DNA of 57,194 nucleotides from Candidatus Poribacteria bacterium (GCA_022825665.1 JAJDWI010000022.1:1-57194); one strand, 5' to 3'. Numbered from the stretch's first letter, positions 26,656 through 36,405 are shown. Numbers and translations: made by a program. Notes: generated by a model not told the origin, from the sequence alone.

Positions 26656-27885
26656 CTATGTTGAAATAGCATCTAACGCTTGACCAAGGTCAGCAATGAT
26701 ATCCTCAGTATCCTCTAAGCCTATTGAGAACCTGACTAAACCGTCCGTGATTCCAGTCTGCTGACGGACTTCGGCAGGCACGTGTGAATGTGTCGTTGAG
26801 GCAGGATGACAGACTAAAGTTCGCACATCGCCTAAACTCACTGCTAATGAACAGATTTGTAGTTGGTTTACCAATGTTTCGCCTGCAGCATGTCCACCTT
26901 TGAGTTCCATCGTTATTATACCACCAAAACCGTTCATCTGGCATTTCGCAAGTTCATGCTGTGGATGACTAACTAACCCCGGATAACGCACCCAAGCCAC
27001 TGCAGGATGTTGCTCAAGGAATGTTGCAATACAGATAGCGTTCTCACAGTGCCGTGTCCACCGAAGCGGCAATGTGGGTATACCGAGTAATGTCAACCAA
27101 GCATTAAACGGACTGATGACTGCACCGAAGTTTCGCAACGCGCCCTTGTTGGCACGTTCAATGAATTCCTTATCTCCTATTATTGCACCCGCGATGACTG
27201 CACCGTTACCGCTCAGATATTTTGTCATACTGTGGAGTACCACATCAATGCCGAGAGCAATCGGTTGTTGACCACAAGGTGTCGCGAAGGTATTATCTAT
27301 GATTGAAGTTATATTATGCCTCTTTGCAATTTCTGCACAAGCAGCGAGGTCAACCAATTTGAGTAATGGATTCGTTGGGCTTTCGATGTAAATAACCTTT
27401 GTGTCAGGACGAATCGCATCTTCTATTTTGTTTGGATCAGTTGCATCAACGAATGTTATTTCTATGTCCATTCGTGGTAGGTCTTCCCTTAGCAGGTTGT
27501 ATGTGGCGGAATAGAGGGTTTCCATAGCAACAACGTGACCACCATCTGCTAAGGCGGTGAGTAGAGCAGTGCTAATTGCCCCCATTCCAGATGCAGTAAC
27601 CAGTGAGGATTCACCTGCCTCCAGTACTGCGAGTTTATCTTCCAAAACCTGTTGCGTAGGGTTACCCCATCGAGTGTAGACATAACCGCTCTCCTCGTCA
27701 ATGAATGCTGAAGCACATTCAGCAGCTGAACTAAAACGAAAAGTACTATTTTGATAAATAGGTGGGAGTAACGGAACTCCAGTTTTTGCTGACAAACCTT
27801 CTTGCGCATCTGATGGGAGAATAGTTAACGATTCCCCCGCATGTATAGCCTCGGTTGACTTACCCTTATATTTCTTATTTTCCAC
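26656..27885 (-). CDS. Cys/Met-metabolism PLP enzyme (cystathionine synthase/lyase, methionine gamma-lyase family)
   Basis: About 409 residues of the trans-sulfuration family. Motifs seen are YTRWGNPTQQVLE, the cofactor-stacking YSATYNLL, IESPTNPLLKLVD, IIDNTFATP and the PLP lysine in LHSMTKYLSGNG. Family members act on cystathionine, methionine, homocysteine or O-acylhomoserine; the exact reaction cannot be set. GTG 27885 has GAGGTG just upstream and overlaps the MGMT gene by 11 bases, so the two are translationally coupled. The next gene downstream is selA, about 330 bases away. Confidence 0.83.
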   Translation of the reverse strand: MENKKYKGKSTEAIHAGESLTILPSDAQEGLSAKTGVPLLPPIYQNSTFRFSSAAECASAFIDEESGYVYTRWGNPTQQVLEDKLAVLEAGESSLVTASGMGAISTALLTALADGGHVVAMETLYSATYNLLREDLPRMDIEITFVDATDPNKIEDAIRPDTKVIYIESPTNPLLKLVDLAACAEIAKRHNITSIIDNTFATPCGQQPIALGIDVVLHSMTKYLSGNGAVIAGAIIGDKEFIERANKGALRNFGAVISPFNAWLTLLGIPTLPLRWTRHCENAICIATFLEQHPAVAWVRYPGLVSHPQHELAKCQMNGFGGIITMELKGGHAAGETLVNQLQICSLAVSLGDVRTLVCHPASTTHSHVPAEVRQQTGITDGLVRFSIGLEDTEDIIADLGQALDAIST

Positions 27886-28465
27886 GCAACACCTCAACTG
27901 GATATCCTTCAAGCGTTAGGAAATGACGTTTGCGGTCAAGACCACCACCATATCCACCCAATTTGCCATTGCTTCTAACGACACGATGACACGGAATAAT
28001 AATTGTAATCGGATTGCTGCCAGTGGCATTACCGACAGCCCGTACCGCCTTCGGTCTACCAATCTGTTCTGCTATCCATTTGTAACTACGCACCTCACCA
28101 TACGGAATCTGATGAATCATATCCCAAACCTGATTTTGAAAGTCTGTTCCGTTCTCAATTTTAACTGGAATCTCTTGAAAATTCACCGACTCCCCAGTAA
28201 AATACCGATCCAACATATCCTTTGTACGACTCAACAACTCGGTCTGAGGGATAGATGGTGGTTCGTAATATACTGGATTGTCATTAAAGAAAATATGTGA
28301 AATATGATACTCTGTTTGAATTATGTCTATATGACCATGAGGTATCTTATATCTAAGATTCTCATTACCATAAAAATCTTGAAATACTTTCGCAACTTGT
28401 TCATTACCGTTGGGATCACTTTTTTCAAAGTTATCACGAAAAATGTGAAATGGGTTCTTAATCAT
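27875..28465 (-). CDS. Methylated-DNA-[protein]-cysteine S-methyltransferase-like protein
   Basis: The 196-residue protein ends with the MGMT domain: TDFQNQVWDMIHQIPYGEVRSY, GRPKAVRAVGNATGSNP, and the active-site IIPCHRVVRSNGKLGGYGGG with the acceptor Cys. The N-terminal 95 residues match the poorly conserved ribonuclease-like part of Ada/Ogt proteins. It would repair O6-alkylguanine by suicidal transfer. The stop overlaps the start of the PLP enzyme gene. Confidence 0.87.
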   Translation of the reverse strand: MIKNPFHIFRDNFEKSDPNGNEQVAKVFQDFYGNENLRYKIPHGHIDIIQTEYHISHIFFNDNPVYYEPPSIPQTELLSRTKDMLDRYFTGESVNFQEIPVKIENGTDFQNQVWDMIHQIPYGEVRSYKWIAEQIGRPKAVRAVGNATGSNPITIIIPCHRVVRSNGKLGGYGGGLDRKRHFLTLEGYPVEVLRGK

Positions 28466-28513
28466 TTTTTATTTGACCTTCTATATGTTATATTGTATGC
28501 TATATCGCAAACT

Positions 28514-28909
28514 ATGGCTATATTTGAAACATCAGAACAACTTCATAGTTACATTAGTGAACTATTTGAAGAAATTGCTACATTACCTGAAGCACAAGAG
28601 GCACTTGAGTCCCTAACGTTATGCGTTAGATTTAACTATTCTATGCCCGATTGTGTAATGACCTTAACTGCAGCGAATGGTGAATATATCCTTTCTTGTG
28701 ATGAATACGATAATGTTACGCCAGATGTTGAACTCACGATGACAGGAGATGTCGCATACAAATTTTGGACAGGTGAACTCAATGTTATGGGTGCTATCAC
28801 GACACGTGAGATCGGTATCAACGGTTCACTGGGTAAAATCATGCAACTAACTCCACTGATTAAAGTTGCAATTCGACATAACAAAGAACGTAACTGTATT
28901 TTAGTATAA
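28514..28909 (+). CDS. SCP2 sterol-binding-like protein
   Basis: About 131 residues from ATG 28514. The layout fits an SCP2 lipid-binding domain: amphipathic N-terminal helix, a beta-sheet (LTLCVRFNYS, CVMTLTAANGEYIL), DVELTMTGDVAYKFWTGELN, and the closing GSLGKIMQLTPLIK. The frame is open for 70 codons upstream, but that stretch overlaps the divergent MGMT gene and looks non-coding, so the shorter start is used. Function is limited to probable binding of a hydrophobic ligand. Confidence 0.7.
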   Translation: MAIFETSEQLHSYISELFEEIATLPEAQEALESLTLCVRFNYSMPDCVMTLTAANGEYILSCDEYDNVTPDVELTMTGDVAYKFWTGELNVMGAITTREIGINGSLGKIMQLTPLIKVAIRHNKERNCILV

Positions 28910-28950
28910 TAGATCATTACCTACAATTAAGTCTTCCAAAGGAGAACCAC

Positions 28951-29742
28951 ATGACTGCTGATAATTTATCAGAAACTACCAATCCTTATGTGACGCAGCT
29001 ACGTGAAGAAGGTTGGTGTGTGCTTGAGAATGTTATCCCCGCAGACGTTGTCGATTCTGTCCGTGTTGAGGTAGAAACCTCAGAAGCAGACTATAGTCAA
29101 TTTAGCAAAGACAATGGCAGATGGGCGCGTAATGTCATTAGTTTTATGCCGAACTTTGCTGAACATTTGGCAAACGAACGACTCCTTACAGTCCTTCGTG
29201 AATTATTAGGACCGTATGTACGTATTTCACAAACAGAGTATAAGATACGACCTCCACATTATAAACTGGTACGTGCATATCACTCCGATTTTCCGTATGA
29301 CTTAAACCAGAAATGGCATATAACACAGCCGTTCCCATCTGCTGTTATTGGTATCACAACACTCTGGATGCTTACCGATTTTACGACTGAAAACGGTGGA
29401 ACTTGGATTGTACCGAAATCCCATGTTGACCTCAGAAATCCGAGAGGTAAAGAGGATGGCATCGGAGACCGAAACCCCCTTACGGGTGAAATGCAAGCAA
29501 CCGGTAGCGCGGGTAGTGTACTTATCATGGATAGTCGAATATGGCATTCTAATGCGGAAAATCCGAGTGATGGTCGTCGAACCGCTGTTGTCGTGAGATA
29601 CGCTCCGTGGTGGTTGAATTTGGAACTCTTCGGTGTCAATACTGCTACGATTCCCGGTGAAACATTCGATCAATTCCCTGATGATGTAAAATTGCTTTTT
29701 GAACACCGCGCAGAAGATAGAGAACCAACTGTATGGGTCTAA
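28951..29742 (+). CDS. Phytanoyl-CoA dioxygenase (PhyH) family protein
   Basis: 263 residues of an Fe(II)/2-oxoglutarate oxygenase. The metal-binding H-x-D is in RAYHSDFPYD, and the distal His is in DSRIWHSNAENPS with a following Arg (RRTAVVVRY) for 2-oxoglutarate. Family members hydroxylate many small molecules; the substrate is unknown. AAGGAG lies eight bases before the ATG. The VOC gene follows 45 bases later with its own AAGGAG, so they are likely one transcript. Confidence 0.87.
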   Translation: MTADNLSETTNPYVTQLREEGWCVLENVIPADVVDSVRVEVETSEADYSQFSKDNGRWARNVISFMPNFAEHLANERLLTVLRELLGPYVRISQTEYKIRPPHYKLVRAYHSDFPYDLNQKWHITQPFPSAVIGITTLWMLTDFTTENGGTWIVPKSHVDLRNPRGKEDGIGDRNPLTGEMQATGSAGSVLIMDSRIWHSNAENPSDGRRTAVVVRYAPWWLNLELFGVNTATIPGETFDQFPDDVKLLFEHRAEDREPTVWV

Positions 29743-29786
29743 ATGTAGTAGACACACAACCTGTGTCGTAAAAAGGAGAATCTATT

Positions 29787-30215
29787 ATGTCAACAACGCT
29801 TGTACACATCGGTGTCCGTACAACAAATTTAGAAAAAAGTATCCGCTTCTGGAGAGATGCTCTCGGTTTGACTGTTGCCTCAACGATGAACGGATGTTAT
29901 GACCTAACAGATGGTTATCACAATTTTCGCGTGTTTCAGCATAATGGTCCTGACCGTCCAAAGCATGTCAGCGGAATGTTAGATTACCTTCACATAGGAG
30001 TCCGAGTTCCAGACCTACGCGAAGCAGCGCAACGTTGTGAGGAACTCGGTTTTGAAATTACATGGGAAGGTTTGGATGGCACTAAACCTTACGATCCGAA
30101 TTCTAACGAGTTACCATCAGAAGCTTTTAAAGTTGAAGACCCAGATGGGATTACCGTTGATATTACTGAACGAAACGATCAGTGGCCCGGTGTAGAAATT
30201 GAAAGCAAAGGATAA
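29787..30215 (+). CDS. VOC-superfamily (glyoxalase-like) protein
   Basis: 142 residues with two beta-alpha-beta-beta-beta units. VHIGVRTTNLEKSIRFWRDALG gives the first metal His and EDPDGITVDITE near the end gives the terminal Glu. The second unit starts YLHIGVRVPDLREA. Family members include lactoylglutathione lyase and dioxygenases; no specific reaction can be assigned. AAAGGAG is present. It probably shares a transcript with PhyH. Confidence 0.83.
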   Translation: MSTTLVHIGVRTTNLEKSIRFWRDALGLTVASTMNGCYDLTDGYHNFRVFQHNGPDRPKHVSGMLDYLHIGVRVPDLREAAQRCEELGFEITWEGLDGTKPYDPNSNELPSEAFKVEDPDGITVDITERNDQWPGVEIESKG

Positions 30216-30235
30216 TTTGCAAACACCCTAAATGT

Positions 30236-30254
30236 GCGCGGTGCAATGCCGCGC
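30236..30254. terminator. GC-rich hairpin between convergent genes
   Basis: GCGCGG-TGCAATG-CCGCGC lies between the convergent VOC and metallopeptidase genes. It is a strong stem in AT-rich surroundings and may act in both directions, although the T-tract is weak. Confidence 0.5.
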
Positions 30255-30267
30255 CATTTAAATCATT

Positions 30268-30966
30268 TTACTCATCCCCACCCAAAAGTCCTAACCTGAA
30301 CAGATAGTAGAGAAGCATTAATAAACTTGTTATTGCTGCAGCCAGATAGGTTAAAAATGCTGCGTTAAGCACTTTGCTTGCATGACGGTTTTCATCGGGC
30401 GAAAGCATACCCACTTCTGCCATCGCAACTTTAGCACGGCGACTCGCATCCCATTCCACCGGAAGTGTTACCAATGAAAACACCACACCTACAGAAAATA
30501 GGATTACACCTAACAATATTAGGCTCTTCAACTGGAGAAGGAATCCAGCTATCATCACAATATACGAGAAGATCGAACTAAAGTTAGTCGCTGGTACAAG
30601 CGCACTACGAAGACTTAGCATTGAATAGCCGTGTGCATCCTGCATAGCGTGTCCTGCTTCATGACATGCAACACCTATTGCTGACAGAGAATGACTTGAA
30701 TATACATCATTGGACAACCTTAGCACTTTTTTACGTGGATCGTAGTGATCGCTTAACCATCCTCCTGTATGTTCAATTTTGACACCGTCAATTCCATTTC
30801 TTTGCAGCATGAGTGCTGCTGCCTGTGCCCCTGTCATCCGCTTTTGCGATCCGACTTTTGAATATTTTGCGAATGTCGCTTTTGTCTTCCATGTTGCATA
30901 CAGAGACAGGGCAAGTCCAGGTGCAAGAAATACGAAATACATTGGATCAAACAAACCAAAAAACAT
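30268..30966 (-). CDS. YugP-type membrane zinc metallopeptidase
   Basis: The 232-residue membrane protein has helices at about 5-25, 130-150, 152-172 and 200-225. The zinc motif HEAGHAMQ is at about 100-107, after the family stretch HYDPRKKVLRLS. This matches the neutral zinc metallopeptidase family that includes YugP. The substrate is unknown. A strong GGAGG precedes the ATG. A GC-rich hairpin separates it from the converging VOC gene. Confidence 0.85.
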   Translation of the reverse strand: MFFGLFDPMYFVFLAPGLALSLYATWKTKATFAKYSKVGSQKRMTGAQAAALMLQRNGIDGVKIEHTGGWLSDHYDPRKKVLRLSNDVYSSHSLSAIGVACHEAGHAMQDAHGYSMLSLRSALVPATNFSSIFSYIVMIAGFLLQLKSLILLGVILFSVGVVFSLVTLPVEWDASRRAKVAMAEVGMLSPDENRHASKVLNAAFLTYLAAAITSLLMLLYYLFRLGLLGGDE

Positions 30967-31160
30967 GTTGGATACCTCCGAGTTCTATGTTTATATCTGT
31001 TTGAGAAAGAATTGATATGTATTGAATGCATGAATATTATACAAGATAATTGATGCATATTCAACTGATTTTATGGATGTAGAAGTGTTATTTACATACT
31101 TTAACAAACCTGTGTGAAAAACCTAAAATTAAATAATCCTATGTCATCATAAGGTTTTAC

Positions 31161-31189
31161 TTGACAAGCCATGTTCAGTTTGGTAAATT
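31161..31189 (+). promoter_or_regulatory. Sigma70-type promoter for the RspA-like operon
   Basis: TTGACA at 31161-31166 and TAAATT at 31184-31189 are 17 bases apart. The start would be near 31196, about 65 bases before the TTG start codon. Confidence 0.5.
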
Positions 31190-31260
31190 TTTGCATCAAG
31201 AGATTACAATACCACTGAACACATAGACTTCACATACCAGCAAATAGGAGAACCGCTACT

Positions 31261-32454
31261 TTGAAAATAACAGATGTCAAAACTATCTTGACTGCCCCTG
31301 ATGGGATTCGGCTTGTTGTTGTTAAGGTTGAAACAAGTGAACCCGGTCTGTACGGAATTGGTTGTGCTACCTTTACGCAACGTCCATTGGCAGTTGCAAC
31401 TGCTGTTGATGAATATCTGAAACCTTTTCTAATTGGGAAAGATCCAACTAACATAGAGGATATCTTCCAGACAAGTTTTGTCAGTTCATATTGGCGAAAT
31501 GGACCGGTACTAAACAACGCACTCAGTGGTGTTGACATCGCATTGTGGGACATCATGGGTAAAAGAGCAAACATGCCTGTTTACCAATTGCTTGGAGGAA
31601 AGTGCCGTGAGGCAGCAACACTTTATGCACACGCAGGTGGAGGAAGTTTTGAGGATGTAGAAAACAGCGTCCGAAGGTATATGGAACAAGGGTATCGTTA
31701 TGTTCGGGCACAAGTCGCAATTCCCGGATATACAACCTATGGTGCAGGCGGGGGAAAGCGGAGTTCTCCAGCATTTGAACCGACACCTTATGTCAACACA
31801 GTCATCAAACTTTTTGATCACCTACGGACAGAGTTAGGAGACGAGGTTGAACTTCTGCATGATGTGCATGAACGAATTCCGCCTATCCAAGCGATTAATT
31901 TAGCAAAAGGATTGGAACCGTACAACCTGTTTTTCCTTGAAGACCCATTTGCACCAGAGGATGTTGACTATTTCCAACTGATGCGTCAACAGACGAGTAT
32001 CCCGATTGCAATGGGAGAGTTGTTTAACAATCCCAATGAATATGTCAATCTAATCAAAGATCGTCTAATTGACTTCATACGAGTACATATTTCGCAGATT
32101 GGTGGTATTAGTCCGGCTCGTAAACTTGCTGCGTTTTGTGAATTCTTTGGGGTACGCACTGCATGGCATGGACCTGGTGATGTCTCACCTGTTGGACATG
32201 CGGCGAATGTTGCATTGGATTTAGCCTGTTATAACTTCGGAATTCAGGAACAGCATGTATTTGGAGAGAACACGAAAGAGGTGTTCCCAGGATGTCCAGA
32301 AATTAGAGACGGTTGTTTTTGGGCAAATGAGGAACCAGGACTTGGCATTGATGTCAACGAGGAACTCGCAGCAAGGTTTCCATTCCCAGAACATCCGCTC
32401 AACGGTGGTTGGGCACCAGTCAGACGGATGGATGGAACGGTTATACGACCATAG
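31261..32454 (+). CDS. Enolase-superfamily dehydratase (RspA / D-mannonate dehydratase-like)
   Basis: 397 residues with the mandelate-racemase-type capping domain followed by the TIM barrel. Characteristic sites are LHDVHERIPP (metal Asp and catalytic His), FLEDPFAPED and MGELFNNP (metal Glu residues), and AWHGPGDVSPVGH. The layout is that of RspA/ManD enzymes, which dehydrate sugar acids such as D-mannonate; many members are weak or of unknown substrate. The start is TTG with AGGAG ten bases upstream. It leads a three-gene operon with FG-GAP/UnbV and LamG genes. Confidence 0.82.
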   Translation: MKITDVKTILTAPDGIRLVVVKVETSEPGLYGIGCATFTQRPLAVATAVDEYLKPFLIGKDPTNIEDIFQTSFVSSYWRNGPVLNNALSGVDIALWDIMGKRANMPVYQLLGGKCREAATLYAHAGGGSFEDVENSVRRYMEQGYRYVRAQVAIPGYTTYGAGGGKRSSPAFEPTPYVNTVIKLFDHLRTELGDEVELLHDVHERIPPIQAINLAKGLEPYNLFFLEDPFAPEDVDYFQLMRQQTSIPIAMGELFNNPNEYVNLIKDRLIDFIRVHISQIGGISPARKLAAFCEFFGVRTAWHGPGDVSPVGHAANVALDLACYNFGIQEQHVFGENTKEVFPGCPEIRDGCFWANEEPGLGIDVNEELAARFPFPEHPLNGGWAPVRRMDGTVIRP

Positions 32455-32466
32455 GTTTTATACAAT

Positions 32467-34116
32467 ATGAAGTGGTTCACAATTATTGTAGTGACAATTT
32501 GGATTAATCTTGCGCATGCAGATATACAATTTACACGGATCACTGATGAAGCAGGTATCCAATTTCGACATTTTAATGGTGCTATAGGTGAGAAACATCT
32601 TGTAGAAACGATGGGAGGTGGTGCTGCTTTCTTTGATTACAATAATGACGATTACTTGGATATATATATGGTCAACGGGGCACCACTCACAGGGAAAACA
32701 CCTGATGTACAACCGGCAAATCATCTCTATCGTAATAACGGAGACGGCACTTTCACCGATGTGACACAACGCGCAGGTGTTGGGGATACAGGTTATGGAA
32801 TCGGGTGTTGTGTCGCAGATTACGATAATGATGGCTATCGCGATCTTTTTATTACTAACTTCGGCAAAAATATCCTTTATCGCAATAACGGGAACGGCAC
32901 ATTTTCTGATATATCCAAGCAAGTAGGAATAACAGATGAATCGCTTTTTTCTGCTGGGTGTGCCTTCGCAGATTTTAACAACGATGGATGGCTTGACTTG
33001 GTTGTTGTAAACTATGTGTTGCTTAATTTAGAAAATGCCCCAGATTGTTCACAAGACGGTGTTCCCGCATATTGTCGACCTGAAGAATTTCCACCTGCAC
33101 CTGATCGGCTTTATCGCAATAACGGTGATGGCACTTTTACCAATGTAACACAGGAATCGGGAATTAACCTACTCGGTAGAGGTCTTGGAGTAGTCTGGAC
33201 AGATATTGACAACAACGGTTGGCTTGATCTTTATATCGCGAATGACAGAGAAGCAAACTTTCTCTACAAAAATAACGGTGATGGCACATTCACTGAGATA
33301 GGCGAATTAATCGGAACGGCTCGAAACGAACACGGTGATGCTGAAAGCAGCATGGGAATTGACACTGCGGACTATGATAATGATGGTGACCTTGATATGA
33401 TTCTCACACATTACCAAGCTGAAACCAACACACTGTATCAGAATGATGGACATGGAATCTTTTGGGATGTCACCGCGCAAAGTCGCATAGGAGAACCGAC
33501 CCATCTACCGTTGGCATGGGGAACAGGTTTTGTGGATTTTGACAATGATGGATGGCTTGACCTCTTTTTTGCAAATGGACATCTGCACGACAACGTTGAG
33601 CAATTGCAAGAGGTAGGAGTTTACAAACAACAAAACCAACTCTTCCAAAATAGTGCAGATGGAACATTTACCAACATTACGGATCAATGTGGAAACGGAT
33701 TACAAATTGAAAAATCCAGTCGCGGTTCCATCTTTGGAGATTATGATAATGATGGTGATATGGACATTCTGGTCACGAATATAGGTGGGACACCTGATCT
33801 TCTACGGAACGATACTCCCCTAAATAACAGCTGGATAAGCATCAAGTTGATTGGTAAGAAATCAAACCGAGATGCTATTGGTTCAAAGGTAACATTACAG
33901 TATGGTGAAACATCAAAAATCATAGAGATAAAAAGCGGTGGAAGTTATCTCTCACACAATCAGTTTCAACTCCAAACTGGGTTAGGCACAGCAAAAATGG
34001 TTGACCAAATAATTGTAAATTGGCAAAATGGTGTTAAAGATGTAATAAAAGATACTCAATCTAATCAGCGTTTGACAATCAAAGAAGGAAATGGTATCAT
34101 TTCGCCAAAACGTTAA
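32467..34116 (+). CDS. Exported FG-GAP/ASPIC-UnbV (CRTAC1-like) protein
   Basis: 549 residues with a signal peptide ending INLAHA-DI. FG-GAP/VCBS calcium-type repeats recur through the protein (FDYNNDDYLDIYMVN, ADYDNDGYRDLFITN, FADFNNDGWLDLVVV, GDYDNDGDMDILVTN). The C-terminal ASPIC/UnbV domain begins near KLIGKKSNRDAIGSKV. It is a paralogue of the gene at 16934 and shares the same partner type. It starts 12 bases after the dehydratase with TATACA just before the ATG and no Shine-Dalgarno, so a leaderless transcript is possible. Confidence 0.85.
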   Translation: MKWFTIIVVTIWINLAHADIQFTRITDEAGIQFRHFNGAIGEKHLVETMGGGAAFFDYNNDDYLDIYMVNGAPLTGKTPDVQPANHLYRNNGDGTFTDVTQRAGVGDTGYGIGCCVADYDNDGYRDLFITNFGKNILYRNNGNGTFSDISKQVGITDESLFSAGCAFADFNNDGWLDLVVVNYVLLNLENAPDCSQDGVPAYCRPEEFPPAPDRLYRNNGDGTFTNVTQESGINLLGRGLGVVWTDIDNNGWLDLYIANDREANFLYKNNGDGTFTEIGELIGTARNEHGDAESSMGIDTADYDNDGDLDMILTHYQAETNTLYQNDGHGIFWDVTAQSRIGEPTHLPLAWGTGFVDFDNDGWLDLFFANGHLHDNVEQLQEVGVYKQQNQLFQNSADGTFTNITDQCGNGLQIEKSSRGSIFGDYDNDGDMDILVTNIGGTPDLLRNDTPLNNSWISIKLIGKKSNRDAIGSKVTLQYGETSKIIEIKSGGSYLSHNQFQLQTGLGTAKMVDQIIVNWQNGVKDVIKDTQSNQRLTIKEGNGIISPKR

Positions 34117-34141
34117 TTGTTTGAAATAGGAGGAAAATCAA

Positions 34142-34933
34142 GTGAATATGAGATTATGTTTGTTTAGTATCGTAGTTCTTCTCATCCTCGTTGCGAGTCC
34201 TTATGCAATCGGGAAAATAGACCAAGACTCCGTTGCGGGTCTATGGCTTTTTGAGGAAGGTGGTGGAGATGTTGCGAAGGATAGCTCCAATGCTGGCAAC
34301 GATGGCACTATTGTCGGTCCAAAGAAATGGCAAGAAGGAAAATTCGGTAGAGCATTGGAATTCAACGGCAATGACGTATATGTTGAGGTGGCAGCAAATG
34401 ACAGCATCATTCTTGAGGAACTAACTATAGTCGCATGGGCAAACCTGAAATCCTCACAGGGAGCGCGTTGGCAGTCTATCATGATGCGTGGACAGAATCC
34501 TCGCAACTATCTTTTGGCTGTGGATAAAGACACACAAACGCTTCAATTGAGTGTTACTAAAGGAGCAGCAGGTGCATGGGGAGGCACAAGGGGTGGACCA
34601 GTTATCACAGACGGTGATTGGCACCATCTTGCTGGTGTTTTTGGGGAGGATGGTTTTGTCATATATACTGACGGTGTAGAAGCAGGTAGACAAGCTTATG
34701 AAAAACCAAGCCTTGATGCTGATCCCTCACGTATGCGGATTGGTGATGGGTCAAACGGTGGACACCAATGTGAAGGTTTACTGGACGAAGTTGCGTTATT
34801 CAACGTTCCACTTCCACAGGAGGACATCCAGAGTATTATGAATGATGGACTTGAAAGAGCAACAGGGTTCCTTGCTGTTGAACCCGAAAGTAAGTTGACA
34901 ACAATTTGGGGTAAACTCAAAACAGGATTATAA
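34142..34933 (+). CDS. Exported LamG-domain protein with WGxLK C-terminal tag
   Basis: 263 residues: signal peptide to about residue 22 (LILVASPYAIG), then one LamG/concanavalin-like domain (GLWLFEEGGGDVAKDSSN, FNGNDVYVEVAANDSI, DGDWHHLAGVF, GLLDEVALFN). Such domains bind carbohydrates. The extreme C-terminus SKLTTIWGKLKTGL belongs to the shared motif family. AGGAGG lies upstream of the GTG start; the in-frame ATG at 34148 is an alternative. It follows the FG-GAP/UnbV gene by 25 bases. Confidence 0.83.
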   Translation: MNMRLCLFSIVVLLILVASPYAIGKIDQDSVAGLWLFEEGGGDVAKDSSNAGNDGTIVGPKKWQEGKFGRALEFNGNDVYVEVAANDSIILEELTIVAWANLKSSQGARWQSIMMRGQNPRNYLLAVDKDTQTLQLSVTKGAAGAWGGTRGGPVITDGDWHHLAGVFGEDGFVIYTDGVEAGRQAYEKPSLDADPSRMRIGDGSNGGHQCEGLLDEVALFNVPLPQEDIQSIMNDGLERATGFLAVEPESKLTTIWGKLKTGL

Positions 34934-34934
34934 A

Positions 34935-36362
34935 CTATTTCCGATGATTACGGATCTCTTTTAATCCTTCTTGATAAACTGGATTGTCAGGATCAAGTTC
35001 AATCGCTTTCAAAACTGCAGCTTCTGCCGCATCATATTTCTCGTGCTTGTAATACAACCATGAAAGTGTATTGTAGTACGGTGCTGAAGTAGGAGATAAT
35101 TCTATTGCTTTACGAGCAAAATCAATTGCTCGATTCAAATCCCGATTGTGTTGTCCGTATAGATACGCGAGTCCGTGGTGTGCACCTGCCATCTCTGGCT
35201 TCAGTCTGATAGCACGTCTATAATGTTTTTCTGCGGAATCAAATTTTCCCTCTGTTGTATAGAGTGTCCCTAACATCAGATGCGATTCTGGATAATCTGA
35301 ATTGTAAGTGAGGGCACGTTTGAACTGCTTTATTGCCTGCTTTGCATCTCGTTTCTGCATATAGGCAATACCCAGAAAGTGGTATATCTCATCTGTTTTC
35401 AACCCGAGTTGAATGGCACGGTTGTAATGTGTAATTGCTTCTGAATTGTCTCCCAGTTCCAAAGAAATTCTACCCAAACCAGAAGATATATGTGCAATAT
35501 CAACCTCTGATGTGCTGTATTTCCTGATACGTTGAAATTCGCGTCTTGCATCCGCATACATTTCATATTTTAGGTAGGTATTCGCGAGTTTGACTAAAGT
35601 CTCTACTTTGTTGTCAACATCCGCAGCAAAAACAGCTTCAAGTTGTTTCTGAATGTCCGTGTCTACTTTCTTGAGAGCATGGAACTGTTCCATTGCATTT
35701 TCTGCTTTTTGCACATCTCCAATCTGACGGTAGCATCGAGCAAGTTGATAGTGTACATTTGACATCGTTGGGGATATTGTCAATGTTTTCTGTAATGCTG
35801 AGATTGCTGCCTGCCAATCTTGTGTGCGGATATATAACACTCCAAGGTGAAAATATGCATCAGCAAAATTTGGATCACGAGAAATTGCTTGCTGGTGTGC
35901 AGCAATCGCTTTCTCTATCTCTCCACGTCCAGCATAGATTTTACCGAGGTTATGTTGAGCCTTGGAAACACCTACTGTGTCTTGCTCCACTACATTTGCA
36001 TAGAATTGAATTGCATTATCAAACTCTCCCTGTTGGTATGCAATGTACCCTAATCCAATGAAAGCTTGCGCTTTTACAACGTGGTTTTGCTGACCAAATT
36101 CTCCGTGCCTAACTAAACGAAGTACCTCCTGATATGTGTGTGTCGCTTCAGTATAGTGACCAAGTTGCGAATAGGCATATCCTATACGGATGAGTGACTT
36201 TCCAGTTAGGGGAGTGTTCTTAAAATACCTGATTGCTTGTTCATAATTACCATATTGTAATGCTTCTTCTCCCAACTCATAAGCATTTTGGGAATAGACC
36301 AACTGCACACTGCCAAAATAGAGACATACTGCGATGACTTTCCAAAGGTGTTTTCTCTTCAT
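34935..36362 (-). CDS. Exported TPR-repeat protein
   Basis: 475 residues: a signal peptide (about 1-24, ending VYSQ), then about a dozen tetratricopeptide repeats (ALQYGNYEQAIRYFK, AYSQLGHYTEATHTYQEVL, AYFHLGVLYIRTQDWQAAISA and so on to the end). TPR stacks bind protein partners; no other domain is seen. TATACA stands about eight bases before the ATG and there is no Shine-Dalgarno. It converges with the LamG gene. Confidence 0.8.
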   Translation of the reverse strand: MKRKHLWKVIAVCLYFGSVQLVYSQNAYELGEEALQYGNYEQAIRYFKNTPLTGKSLIRIGYAYSQLGHYTEATHTYQEVLRLVRHGEFGQQNHVVKAQAFIGLGYIAYQQGEFDNAIQFYANVVEQDTVGVSKAQHNLGKIYAGRGEIEKAIAAHQQAISRDPNFADAYFHLGVLYIRTQDWQAAISALQKTLTISPTMSNVHYQLARCYRQIGDVQKAENAMEQFHALKKVDTDIQKQLEAVFAADVDNKVETLVKLANTYLKYEMYADARREFQRIRKYSTSEVDIAHISSGLGRISLELGDNSEAITHYNRAIQLGLKTDEIYHFLGIAYMQKRDAKQAIKQFKRALTYNSDYPESHLMLGTLYTTEGKFDSAEKHYRRAIRLKPEMAGAHHGLAYLYGQHNRDLNRAIDFARKAIELSPTSAPYYNTLSWLYYKHEKYDAAEAAVLKAIELDPDNPVYQEGLKEIRNHRK

Positions 36363-36405
36363 ATTTTGTATAGAAGTTGGATTATGGTTAATCTATACGA
36401 ACCAT

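Noticed and set aside
28304-28513. N-terminal extension of the SCP2 protein
   Set aside because: Overlaps the MGMT coding region on the other strand and has unnatural composition; ATG 28514 gives the standard domain start.
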